The translations under genes were made by a program, and so were the position numbers. Shown here piece by piece: positions 54,000 to 61,985 of a DNA stretch of 64,000 nt (the first letter of the stretch is position 1; the number at the start of each line of letters is the position of its first letter). The DNA is from an uncultured Polaribacter sp. (GTDB lineage Bacteria; Bacteroidota; Bacteroidia; Flavobacteriales; Flavobacteriaceae). The stretch covers positions 248,001 to 312,000 of the forward strand of contig NZ_CANNFF010000001.1 in NCBI RefSeq assembly GCF_947503855.1, in the 5' to 3' direction. A model generated the notes under the pieces. It ran no database searches and was not told where the DNA came from. It saw only the letters and a list, made by a program, of their open reading frames with translations.

Positions 54000-55298
54000 A
54001 TGTCTACCCTTAAAAAAATACCAGTAGTTTCAAAAGAGTATTTGCTTCCATTTATTGTTATCACTTCATTATTTTCTTTATGGGGTTTTGCTAACGATAT
54101 TACAAACCCAATGGTTGCTGCTTTTAAAACTGTTATGGAAATCTCAACAGCAAAAGCTGCATTAGTGCAATTAGCCTTTTATGGAGGATATGCAACAATG
54201 GCAATCCCTGCAGCTCTTTTTGTAAGGAAATATAGCTACAAAAGTGGTATTCTTTTAGGTTTAGCAATGTATGCTTTAGGAGCTTTATTATTTTACCCAG
54301 CTGCAGAATTTGAAATGTTTGAATTCTTTTTAGCATCTCTATATATTTTAACTTTTGGTTTGGCTTTTTTAGAAACTACAGCAAACCCTTTTATATTATC
54401 AATGGGTGATGAAAAAACGGCAACACAACGTTTAAATCTAGCACAAGCATTTAACCCTATTGGTTCTTTATTTGGAATGTTTGTAGCTTCAAAATTCATT
54501 TTAGTTGCTTTAGATTCTGATATTAGAAATAAAGCTGGTGAAGTTATATTTAGCACATTGTCTGAAATTGAAAAAGCAACAATTAGAACACATGATTTAG
54601 AAATTATAAGAAATCCTTATGTAATACTTGGTTTTGTTGTAATAGCTATGTTTGTTATTATCAGTTTGTTAAAAATGCCTAAAAGAAAAAGCATTGAAAA
54701 TCCAACTAGTGCAAAATCTTCTTTTCAGAGATTATTTAAAAATAGTAAATATAAAGAAGGAGTTTTAGCTCAGCTTTTTTATGTAGCTGCACAAATAATG
54801 TGTTGGACATTTATTATACAATATGCTGGTAATTTAGGTATTTCTAAAGCTGAAGCTCAAAACTATAATATTGTAGCAATGTCTATTTTTCTAGGAAGTA
54901 GATTTGTTAGTACTTTTTTAATGAAATATATTAACGCCAAAAAATTACTAATGATTTTTGCACTTTGTGCAATGGCAACAGTATCTGGAGTTATTTTAAT
55001 TGAAGGTATGGCTGGTCTCTATTTATTAGTTGCAACTTCAGCATTTATGTCTTTAATGTTTCCAACAATTTACGGAATTGCACTAGATGGTTTAAGCAAA
55101 GAAGATACTGCTCTAGGAGCTGCAGGATTAGTAATGGCAATTGTAGGTGGTGCTTTGATGCCAATTTTACAAGGGTCAATGATAGATATGGAAAAAATAG
55201 GTCCTTTTACAGGTGTTAATTTTTCTTTTATCCTTCCTTTTATATGTTTCTGTTTTATCGCTTTTTATGGTTATAGAACATTTAAAGTTCATAAATAA
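54000..55298 (+). CDS. fucP: L-fucose:proton symporter
   Basis: A 432-residue major-facilitator permease of the FucP family with about 12 membrane helices. It has the family motifs LWGFANDITNPMVAAF (about 22-37), with the conserved acidic residue in the first helix, and LAFLETTANPFI (about 120-131) with the conserved Glu of helix 4. Length matches E. coli FucP (438). It carries fucose released by the periplasmic fucosidases across the inner membrane. It begins the run fucP, mutarotase, lutA, lutB, lutC, all with very short gaps, which looks like one operon. Confidence 0.95.
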   Translation: MSTLKKIPVVSKEYLLPFIVITSLFSLWGFANDITNPMVAAFKTVMEISTAKAALVQLAFYGGYATMAIPAALFVRKYSYKSGILLGLAMYALGALLFYPAAEFEMFEFFLASLYILTFGLAFLETTANPFILSMGDEKTATQRLNLAQAFNPIGSLFGMFVASKFILVALDSDIRNKAGEVIFSTLSEIEKATIRTHDLEIIRNPYVILGFVVIAMFVIISLLKMPKRKSIENPTSAKSSFQRLFKNSKYKEGVLAQLFYVAAQIMCWTFIIQYAGNLGISKAEAQNYNIVAMSIFLGSRFVSTFLMKYINAKKLLMIFALCAMATVSGVILIEGMAGLYLLVATSAFMSLMFPTIYGIALDGLSKEDTALGAAGLVMAIVGGALMPILQGSMIDMEKIGPFTGVNFSFILPFICFCFIAFYGYRTFKVHK

Positions 55299-55309
55299 AA
55301 TAATTGGTT

Positions 55310-55642
55310 ATGAGAAGATATTGCTTTGCTCTAGACCTAATCAACGATTCTAAACTAATTTCAGAATATAAAAAATATCACGAAAAGATATGGCCTGAAA
55401 TTACAAATAGTATCCAATTAGCAGGAATTGAAAACTTAGATATTTATTTAACTGGCAATAGGTTATTTATGATTATGGAAGTAAATGACTCCTTCTCATT
55501 TGAAAAGAAAACTATTATGGATTTAGAAAACCCTAAAGTCCAAGAATGGGAAAATCTTATGTGGAAATATCAGCAAAAATTACCTTTTGCAAAAGAAGGT
55601 GAAAAATGGGTGTTAATGGATCAAATTTATAATTTAAAATAA
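55310..55642 (+). CDS. L-fucose/L-rhamnose mutarotase (RhaM-like)
   Basis: A 110-residue cytoplasmic protein of the L-rhamnose mutarotase fold. The start is ATG 55310; the TTG at 55304 is possible but less likely. Typical segments are RYCFALDL, YKKYHEKIWPEI, GIENLDIYLTGNRLF and WVLMDQIYNL, with the conserved His in YHEKIWP. In a fucose operon it probably interconverts anomers of L-fucose to supply the isomerase. It is not the E. coli FucU type, so I give no symbol. It begins 11 bases after the fucP stop. Confidence 0.88.
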   Translation: MRRYCFALDLINDSKLISEYKKYHEKIWPEITNSIQLAGIENLDIYLTGNRLFMIMEVNDSFSFEKKTIMDLENPKVQEWENLMWKYQQKLPFAKEGEKWVLMDQIYNLK

Positions 55643-55649
55643 CCTCTAA

Positions 55650-56387
55650 ATGAAAGTAGGATTATTCATTCCTTGTTACGTAAATCAATTATACCCACAA
55701 GTAGCAATAGCAACTTTAGAGTTATTAGAGAAGCTAAATGTTGATGTATATTATCCATCTACACAAACTTGTTGTGGCCAACCTTTGGGAAATTCAGGAT
55801 ATGAAGATGACTCAAAAGGAGCTTGTCAATTATTTGTTGAAAACTTTAAAGAATACGATTATATCGTTGGTCCTTCTGGAAGTTGTATTTATCATGTTAA
55901 AAAACATTTTGACATTTTAGAGCAAACTCCAGATGTTATTAGAGTTAGAAACAATGCTTATGAATTGTGTGAGTTTATCACCAAAATATTAAGAAAAACT
56001 AATTTAGGTGCTAAATTTCCGCACAAAGTAGGTTTACATAAAAGTTGCCATGGTTTACGTGGTTTACACTTAGGTTCTTGTTCTGAAAGAATGGATGCAC
56101 ATTTTTCTACTGAAGAAAATTTATTAAATGCTGTTGAAGGACTAGAATTAATGTCTCTAAATAGAAAAGATGAATGTTGTGGTTTTGGAGGCACATTTTC
56201 TGTTTTTGAAGAAGCTATTTCAGTAAAAATGGGAAGAGATAGAGTTCAAGATCATTTAGATAGTGATGTTGAAGTAATTACAGGAGCAGATCATTCTTGC
56301 TTAATGCATTTAGAAGGTTTAATCAATAGAGAAAACAAACCTCTAAAAGTAATGCATATTGCAGAAATTTTAAACAAAAGTATATAA
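55650..56387 (+). CDS. lutA: L-lactate oxidation complex subunit LutA
   Basis: A 245-residue cytoplasmic protein with the two cysteine-rich CCG domains of the LutA/GlpC-like family: TCCGQPLGNSGY (about 41-52) and ECCGFGGTFSVF (about 173-184). LutA works with LutB and LutC in iron-sulfur dependent oxidation of L-lactate to pyruvate. Here that lactate would come from fucose through AldA. It starts 7 bases after the mutarotase stop and is followed 6 bases later by lutB. Confidence 0.94.
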   Translation: MKVGLFIPCYVNQLYPQVAIATLELLEKLNVDVYYPSTQTCCGQPLGNSGYEDDSKGACQLFVENFKEYDYIVGPSGSCIYHVKKHFDILEQTPDVIRVRNNAYELCEFITKILRKTNLGAKFPHKVGLHKSCHGLRGLHLGSCSERMDAHFSTEENLLNAVEGLELMSLNRKDECCGFGGTFSVFEEAISVKMGRDRVQDHLDSDVEVITGADHSCLMHLEGLINRENKPLKVMHIAEILNKSI

Positions 56388-56393
56388 TCAACT

Positions 56394-57764
56394 ATGACTC
56401 ACGCAGATAAAGCAGCAGAATTTAATAAAAATGAAGCTAAAGTTAATTGGCATGACAAAGCTTTGTGGTATGTTAGAGAAAAGAGAGATAAATCAGCTCA
56501 TGGTGTTATAGGTTGGGAGCATATTAGAGATGTAGCTTCTGGAATAAAAGCCAATGTTTTATCTAATTTGGATAATTATTTAATTGAATTTGAAAAGAAT
56601 GCTCTAAATAACGGAATAAAAGTTCATTGGGCTTCTGATGCAAAAGAGCACAATGAAATTGTTTCTAAAATTTTAGCAGATAACAACGCTAAAAAAGTGG
56701 TAAAAAGTAAGTCAATGCTTACTGAAGAATGTCATTTAAACCCACATTTAGAAGCGCAAGATATTGAAGTTGTTGATACTGACTTAGGTGAATTTATTGT
56801 TCAAATAGCAAAAGAAACACCAAGTCATATTGTTTTACCAGCAATTCATAAAACTAAAGAAGAAGTAGACGATTTATTTCAAGAACATATAGGTACAAAA
56901 CCAAGTGAAGGAAATCCTGAATATTTAACAAATGAAGCAAGAAAACATTTAAGAAATAAATTTTTAAATGCAGATGCAGCTATAACAGGTGTAAATTTTG
57001 CAATCGCAGAAACTGGAGGAATTGTAGTTTGTACAAATGAAGGTAATGCAGATATGGGGTCTCATTTGGCAAAAGTTCATATTGCTTCTATGGGAATTGA
57101 AAAAATTATTCCTAAAGAAGAACATTTAGGTATCTTTTTACGCTTGCTAGCGAGAAGTGCAACAGGACAACCTATTACAACGTATTCTTCTCTTTTTAAC
57201 AAACCTGCAGAAGGAAAAGAAATGCATATTGTTATTGTTGATAATGGAAGAACAGAACAATTAAGTCGTGAAGATTTTAGAGCATCTTTACATTGCATAC
57301 GTTGTGGAGCTTGTATGAATACTTGCCCAATTTACAGAAGAAGTGGTGGTCATAGTTATGATGCTACCATTCCTGGACCAATTGGTTCAATTTTATCACC
57401 AGGAAAAGATTTAACCAAGCATAGTTCTTTACCATTCGCATCTACATTATGTGGGTCTTGTTCTAATGTTTGTCCTGTAAAAATTAATATTCATGAACAG
57501 CTCTATAAATGGAGGCAAGTTATAGTTAAAGATGTAAAACAACCTATTGTTAAGAAATCTATTTTAAAAGTTGCAGGTGGTGTTTTAGCCAACCGTAAAC
57601 TATATAATTTTAGTGGTAGAATGGCTAGGTTTATGCTAAAATATGCTCCAAGATTTATTGTGTATTCTAAATTGAATGCTTGGGGTAAAGCACGAGATTT
57701 ACCTGAAGTAAAAGGTCAAAATTTTGATCAATGGTATAAAGTTAAAAGAAAAAATAATGGGTAG
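56394..57764 (+). CDS. lutB: L-lactate oxidation complex iron-sulfur subunit LutB
   Basis: A 456-residue iron-sulfur protein of the LutB/YkgF family. An N-terminal LUD domain (about 60-300, with ITGVNFAIAETGGIVVCTNEG) is followed by two 4Fe-4S cluster motifs, CIRCGACMNTCPIYRR (about 302-317) and CGSCSNVCPVKI (about 357-368). It forms the lactate-oxidising complex with LutA and LutC. The stop codon overlaps the lutC start by 8 bases, showing translational coupling. Confidence 0.95.
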   Translation: MTHADKAAEFNKNEAKVNWHDKALWYVREKRDKSAHGVIGWEHIRDVASGIKANVLSNLDNYLIEFEKNALNNGIKVHWASDAKEHNEIVSKILADNNAKKVVKSKSMLTEECHLNPHLEAQDIEVVDTDLGEFIVQIAKETPSHIVLPAIHKTKEEVDDLFQEHIGTKPSEGNPEYLTNEARKHLRNKFLNADAAITGVNFAIAETGGIVVCTNEGNADMGSHLAKVHIASMGIEKIIPKEEHLGIFLRLLARSATGQPITTYSSLFNKPAEGKEMHIVIVDNGRTEQLSREDFRASLHCIRCGACMNTCPIYRRSGGHSYDATIPGPIGSILSPGKDLTKHSSLPFASTLCGSCSNVCPVKINIHEQLYKWRQVIVKDVKQPIVKKSILKVAGGVLANRKLYNFSGRMARFMLKYAPRFIVYSKLNAWGKARDLPEVKGQNFDQWYKVKRKNNG

Positions 57765-58341
57765 AGAAGCAATATTAAAATCTGTAAAAGAGAATAAACC
57801 AACACTTATTCCTTTACCTATGTTAGATTTAAATAATTTTAAAGAAGACATCAATTTATTAGAAGAATTTAAAGAGAAAGTAAAACTTGTTGGTGGTAGC
57901 TTAAAAGAATTATCATCTTCGGAAACTCTTGAAAATGAAATAAAAAAATTATATCCAAATGCAAAAGAAATTGTTGATTGTAGTAATCAATCAACCTCTT
58001 TAGCAACCGTAACAATTTCTGAAGGAACAAACCCTAAAGACCTACAAAATATTGATTTGGCTATTATTAAAGGTGAATTTGGTGTTTCTGAAAACGGTTC
58101 TGTTTGGATTTCTGAAAATACCTTTCCTATTCGAGTTTTACCTTTTATCACAAATGATTTAGTTATAATTCTTGAAAAAGAAAAACTATGTCTACATATG
58201 CATGATGCTTTTAGTTTGATTTCAGAAAGAGAAAGAACATTTGGTGTATTTATTTCTGGACCATCAAAAACTGCTGATATTGAACAATGTTTGGTTGTTG
58301 GTGCACAAGGAGCAATGAGCCTTTCAGTATTTCTATTTTAA
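57757..58341 (+). CDS. lutC: L-lactate oxidation complex subunit LutC
   Basis: A 194-residue protein of the LutC/YkgG family (LUD domain). The ATG at 57757 overlaps the end of lutB; the upstream start at 57724 lies wholly inside lutB and is unlikely. Visible family features are ISEGTNP, LAIIKGEFGVSENGSVWI and FISGPSKTADIEQCLVVGAQG. It is the last gene of the fucP-to-lutC run and the last gene of the fucose region; the DNA changes character after it. Confidence 0.94.
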   Translation: MGREAILKSVKENKPTLIPLPMLDLNNFKEDINLLEEFKEKVKLVGGSLKELSSSETLENEIKKLYPNAKEIVDCSNQSTSLATVTISEGTNPKDLQNIDLAIIKGEFGVSENGSVWISENTFPIRVLPFITNDLVIILEKEKLCLHMHDAFSLISERERTFGVFISGPSKTADIEQCLVVGAQGAMSLSVFLF

Positions 58342-58351
58342 TTTCTAAACT

Positions 58352-58373
58352 CAACTTCCTGTTGTTTTTTTTT
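58352..58373 (+). terminator. Weak terminator after lutC
   Basis: A short hairpin, CAAC and GTTG around TTCCT, is followed by a run of nine T. It is the only termination signal after lutC. Confidence 0.4.
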
Positions 58374-58496
58374 CAATATTTGAAAAGAAGAATAAAGAAA
58401 TTATAGTTACTATATTTAATTAGACATTATTTTAAGACTATTTAACTAAAATCAAATTTCTTAGAATTATTAGAAAAGTAGATTATAGTTCTGAGT

Positions 58497-58787
58497 TTAA
58501 CAATTTAAAATTTGTAACATGGGTCTAAAATTCAACTTTTTTATTGCAAGTCTAGCTCTAATCCAACTAACTAAATGGTTAAAAAAGTCAAGCAAGTTGA
58601 TTTTAAAAGTTTTAGAACTATTGCTAGAACAATGGCTATACCTTACAGCATTTTTTAATGCTAAAACAAAAATGTTTAGAGCAAAATTATGAGAATTATA
58701 AATATAGAATTCTACCTTTTCAGTACTAGGAAGATCTAATTCAGAATTCATTTTAACGCCTTCTTGGGGTGTAAAAACAGTTTTCAT
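58497..58787 (-). CDS. Hypothetical small protein
   Basis: A 96-residue ORF of unknown function. It has a polar N-terminal third (TPQEGVKMNSELDLPST) and a hydrophobic/basic remainder with no motif that I recognise. In its favour, a -7 box and a structured leader lie upstream on the same strand. Against it, a 57-codon ORF runs on the opposite strand at 58519-58692 and composition is AT-driven. It marks the boundary of the mobile-element-like region. Confidence 0.35.
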   Translation of the reverse strand: MKTVFTPQEGVKMNSELDLPSTEKVEFYIYNSHNFALNIFVLALKNAVRYSHCSSNSSKTFKINLLDFFNHLVSWIRARLAIKKLNFRPMLQILNC

Positions 58788-58860
58788 AATACATAATTTT
58801 AAGGTTATGTATCAGGTAATAAAATATTAAAAGTAGAGGTTCATTTATTTTGACTGAACT

Positions 58861-58922
58861 GTCCGTATTCTAAACCACCGTGGCTGTTGTGCTCGGTTGG
58901 TACGCCTTTTGCGTTCCTGATA
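58861..58922 (-). ncRNA. Candidate structured RNA leader (two hairpins)
   Basis: This 60-base stretch is much richer in G and C than its surroundings. On the minus strand it begins just after a -7 box. GGAACGC can pair with GCGTACC around AAAAG (one mismatch), and AACCG can pair with CGGTGGTT further on. It would form the 5' leader of the hypothetical gene at 58497-58787 or a separate small RNA. No known RNA family recognised. Confidence 0.35.
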
Positions 58923-58927
58923 CTTTA

Positions 58928-58935
58928 CAAAGATA
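58928..58935 (-). promoter_or_regulatory. -7 promoter box on minus strand
   Basis: The minus-strand sequence TATCTTTG matches TAnnTTTG exactly. A TTG lies just upstream but not at the ideal -33 distance. It would drive the structured leader and the hypothetical gene. Confidence 0.5.
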
Positions 58936-59196
58936 CAAGATTTCTTTATTGAAATATTCAAAATTAATATATAAATAACAAGACCCCTTCCTCACTTGTT
59001 GCAATATAAAGAATGAATATTCTCTTATGATTTATTCTAATACTCCTTTTCTTAAATATAAAACTTCACTTTGATAGAAATATTTAATTATTTTCAAGCC
59101 CTAAATAAACGATACCAAAACCTATTCCTCCCACTTTTTTTTAATCTAAAATAGCTACAACGACTTAATCGGATCTGATCTTTTTATTAGATATTT

Positions 59197-59264
59197 GAGT
59201 GTACCACTTGGCATTTAGTGCATCCTATTATATAACAACAAGTACAAATACCTAACTGGTACAT
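59197..59264. repeat. Palindromic element, copy 1 (degenerate)
   Basis: Begins GAGTGTACCAC and ends CTGGTACAT, with TGTACC and GGTACA as the outer arms and an AT-rich centre. The inner arms seen in copies 2 and 3 have decayed. CGACTTAATCG precedes it by about 30 bases, as in copy 2. Confidence 0.55.
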
Positions 59265-59464
59265 TTATAGAGTTTTAATAAAGCATAGTTTTTACGAAAC
59301 TATATCTAAATGAATAGAAGGGGTATTTTGTATAAAAAATTGAACAAGAAAGAGCTTTTGATTCGATTAGAGAATAAAGAGAACTATAAGAAAAGATTTT
59401 TTATTTTTTTAAACTGAGCCACTTGATTAATGAGTAATTCTAAAGAAACAGCTTAAAAAATGCT

Positions 59465-59550
59465 TACCACGTTAACCAACTCTTTACCACTAAAATAATC
59501 GCTATACCCCTTGATATTGTTGAGGTGTACCACATTACCACGTTTACCAC
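59465..59550 (+). repeat. TACCAC iteron-like repeats
   Basis: TACCAC occurs at 59465, 59485, 59528, 59536 and 59545, the last three nearly in tandem. GTGTACCAC (59525-59533) also matches the outer arm of palindrome copy 1. Iterons close to a replication gene are typical of origins bound by initiators. Confidence 0.45.
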
Positions 59551-59558
59551 CCCCTATA

Positions 59559-59728
59559 AGTATAAGTGTTTATTTGATTCAAAAAAGTTTGAACTAAAGT
59601 ATTTTAGGTTGCTTTCGGTTCCTAAATCATCAATCCAAATGGTTCCATGTTTTTTTTTGATGCAGTCTTGGTTTGCTGTATTTCTGAATTACTTCATAAC
59701 CTTCTTTTACGAATTCAAACTTAATCAT
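59559..59728 (-). pseudogene. Remnant of a DnaC-like/ATPase gene
   Basis: On the minus strand from the ATG at 59728 the frame reads MIKFEFVKEGYEVIQKY and KPRLHQKK, then shifts at a run of nine A. In another frame it continues HGTIWIDDLGTESNLKYF to a stop. IDDLGTE is a Walker-B-like motif common in helicase-loader ATPases. The pieces together suggest a frameshifted and truncated gene; a frameshift from the homopolymer run could also be a sequencing error, but the fragment is short in either case. Confidence 0.35.
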
Positions 59729-59796
59729 GCTTAAATAATAAGCAAAACCCCAAACAGCGACTTAATCGCACTTGACCTTATATATACTATTTTGAG

Positions 59797-59858
59797 TGTA
59801 CCGCTTCTAGACAACCCCTTGTATTATATATAATCAAGGGTATTCTATATGTGGTACA
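59797..59858. repeat. Palindromic element, copy 2
   Basis: Runs TGTACCGCTTCTAGAC ... GTGGTACA, with a second stem CCCCTTG / CAAGGGT around TATTATATATAAT. It is about 90% identical to the copy inside the group I intron (61740-61802). It lies about 50 bases before the start codon of the primase-helicase gene. Confidence 0.75.
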
Positions 59859-59906
59859 TTAAAAGATATCATTTAATCAAATGATTCATTAAAAACAAAT
59901 TAAATA

Positions 59907-61610
59907 ATGTGTAAGAGTCACTATTACTTTTCAACTCACACAACGAACCCATCAATTTACAAATGGTTAGAAGCCTTCAAAGAATCTAAAAACTTAAGCG
60001 AAGAAGGTTTAGACATGCTCAATGTATTGATAGAAGAATATCACAAAAGAAATAAAAATTTAAGTGTAAAGGATTTCTGCTCAACTTTCATAATGAAGTA
60101 CAAAGAACAACTTAACAAACATATATGTCCGAAGAAATATCACTTAAAAGAATTTCTATACAATTTCATAGGGTACGATCAACAATGGAGAGCTAGCACC
60201 CGATCTTTTGGAAAAAACTCAAAATTACTCGCAGATAAAATCACTGAAAAAGACCTTATTGAAGAAATGGTAAATCCGAATAAATCTCTAAAAAAGCTTT
60301 TGGATGCTTCAGGAGGAGATCTTTCTGCTGTAAAACCTTTCTTACCTGCTTTAATGATATCACTAAAAACAAATACGAGAGATAAGAGTAAGATACAATT
60401 CAAGCATACAGGCGAATTTTGTTTTGATTTCGATAAGTTTAAGGACACTGAAGAAGCAATATTTTGGATGGAGAAAGTCTTTGAAGCCACAGAAAATATT
60501 AAACCGTATTTAAGTTTCATTTCTTCTAGAGGAAAGGGTTTTAAACTATTTTGTAAGGTAGATACATCGAGTGAAGATTTTATAAAAGATTTTAAATCTG
60601 AAGATCCTGATGTCGTAAAAAAACATCATAAAACTTGGTATGAAGGAGCTAGAAAAGAATTAATAAAAAATTTCCCTCCTCTGGAAGATAAGTTTGATAA
60701 ATCTACCAATGATTCAACGAGGCTAACTTATATTCCTTTTGTTGCTGATGAGGAAAATAGATTAAAATATAAGCCAAAAAGAATTTCTAATTATGCATCA
60801 ATTGTGAATCAAGAAAAAGAATTAGCACACCAAAAACTGAAAAATGATATTGCCAAACACCAGAAAGAAATAAATCAAATTATGAAAGAGCAAGGTATTT
60901 CTTCTCAAGAAGAAGCCTATTATATCTTTGAAAAAAAGAAAATCATTCCTTTTGATCTAGAGTCAGAAACAGAAAAATTTGAAAAAGTAATTGAATATTT
61001 AGAAGAGCTTTCAAATAAAGATTCAGTGGTAGCACGATTTGTTTCTGAACATTTTGATGATTATGGGACACTCCAAAAATTGAGCTGGGTCTTATACGGA
61101 GTTTTTGGAGAGCTAGCTATAGATAATCTTCTTAAGTTAGTTCCTGAAGGTTCAAACAAAAAAGATGAAAATCATAACGATTACAGATGGACAGTTCGTT
61201 CAAAAGGCGACTATAGTGCTAAAGAATTAAAATCTATGACCCCAGCTCCATTTTATTATATCGTCCGAAAATTAGAAGAGGTTGATGATTTTATATACCA
61301 AAACTTTGGAATGTCAACTACTGATAAAACTGAAATTAAACTCTTGAGTGATTATTATGATACTTATGTTAGACATCTAAATCTTGAAGCTGAAGGAAGT
61401 GAAAATGCAGATACTTCAGAATTTCTAGATGATATCACAAAATATATCGAAAAGAAAAAAATACGTCTTCCTCTTATAGAAGAACTAGAGACAATTAATC
61501 CAGAATTTACATTAGGACCTAATGATTATTTAGACAAAAATGTAATGCATGATCTATTTCAAAATAAATACACAGATAAAAAAATATTCCATTTAAGGAG
61601 CCAGTGCGGT
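59907..61610 (+). CDS. Primase-helicase replication protein, exon 1 (BT4734/VirE-N primase domain)
   Basis: The first 568 codons of a large replication protein; the frame then stops two codons into a group I intron (stop 61614-61616). Residues about 165-290 match the BT4734-like/VirE N-terminal domain related to archaeo-eukaryotic primases: FCFDFDKF with the acidic pair, FISSRGKGFKLFCKV, and KSTNDSTRLTYIPF near residue 275. A helical, charged linker follows. The exon ends ..HLRSQCG, the first half of a P-loop. Such proteins replicate phages, plasmids and integrative elements. Unspliced message would yield a 569-residue primase-only product. Confidence 0.85.
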
Positions 61611-61985
61611 AAGTAATAGTGCCGTCTCAAGGTGGGAGCCTTGAGTAATAAAACCTTTGAATTCAGAGAAGACTAAGGGTATAGATATATATCTATTTCT
61701 ATGTTAATTCTGAGCTAAGTAAATCGTTTAATATTGAAGTGTACCGCTTCTAGACAACCCCTTGTATTATATATAATCAAGAGTGTTCTAGTATCGGTAC
61801 ATGAGATAGAGATTTAAAAGTGCAGAGACTATCCCAATTTGGGAGTACATCAGAAGTCTGGTGGAAGCGGAGGTTGCCTAGAACAGGTAAAGATATAGTC
61901 CGATCTTATAGGAAATTATAAGCAGAAAGATATTATATAATTCTTTCGGGAATGAGAGCAAAACGGCTCATTCTGAACATAAATG
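61611..61985 (+). ncRNA. Group I self-splicing intron (375 nt, IA-like)
   Basis: Core elements are visible. P1: exon bases GCGGT (61606-61610) pair with GCCGT (61621-61625), giving the required U-G at the 5' splice site. P2: CTCAAGG / CCTTGAG (61626-61645). P4: TCAGAG with TTCTGA before GAGC. R element: GTGCAGAGACTA (61820-61831). P7: GACTA (61827-61831) with TAGTC (61896-61900) in the S element AAGATATAGTCC. TCCCAATTTGGGA after R is the pattern of IA-type phage introns. P9 hairpins follow. P10: AGT (61618-61620) pairs with the first 3' exon bases ACT. The last base is the terminal G (61985). Splicing joins GGT to ACT and restores a CGTGKN P-loop. No homing endonuclease ORF is present. Confidence 0.92.
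61740..61802. repeat. Palindromic element, copy 3, inside the intron P6 region
   Basis: TGTACCGCTTCTAGAC ... TTCTAGTATCGGTACA, with inner stem CTTG / CAAG. Compared with copy 2 the right arm has changes (GAGTGTTCTAG, CGGTAC) that improve pairing with the left arm, consistent with selection for a stem in the folded intron. It replaces or extends the P6 helix between the Q and R elements. Confidence 0.75.

Larger units (their letters stand above)
58936..59906. other. Non-coding or decayed region with repeats upstream of the replication gene
   Basis: This 971-base stretch has no convincing intact gene. It contains two palindromic elements (59197-59264 and 59797-59858), each preceded by CGACTTAATCG, five TACCAC repeats (59465-59550), and a remnant of an ATPase-like gene on the minus strand (59559-59728). 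A 35-codon plus-strand ORF at 59310 is too weak to call. The combination suggests a replication or mobilisation origin of the element to the right. Confidence 0.5.

Noticed and set aside
58519..58692. 57-codon plus-strand ORF opposite the 58497-58787 ORF
   Set aside because: Reads as a leucine-rich sequence without signals. It conflicts with the minus-strand ORF, which has a promoter box.
59525..59734. 69-codon plus-strand ORF
   Set aside because: No recognisable start signal, and composition is non-protein-like; the opposite strand carries a better ATPase-like remnant.
61611..61985. Group II intron or frameshifted pseudogene as explanation of the split gene
   Set aside because: No group II domain V (AGCC...GUUC-type) or reverse transcriptase is seen. 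The P7, S, P1 and P10 pairings are specific to group I, and both exons lack other disruptions.
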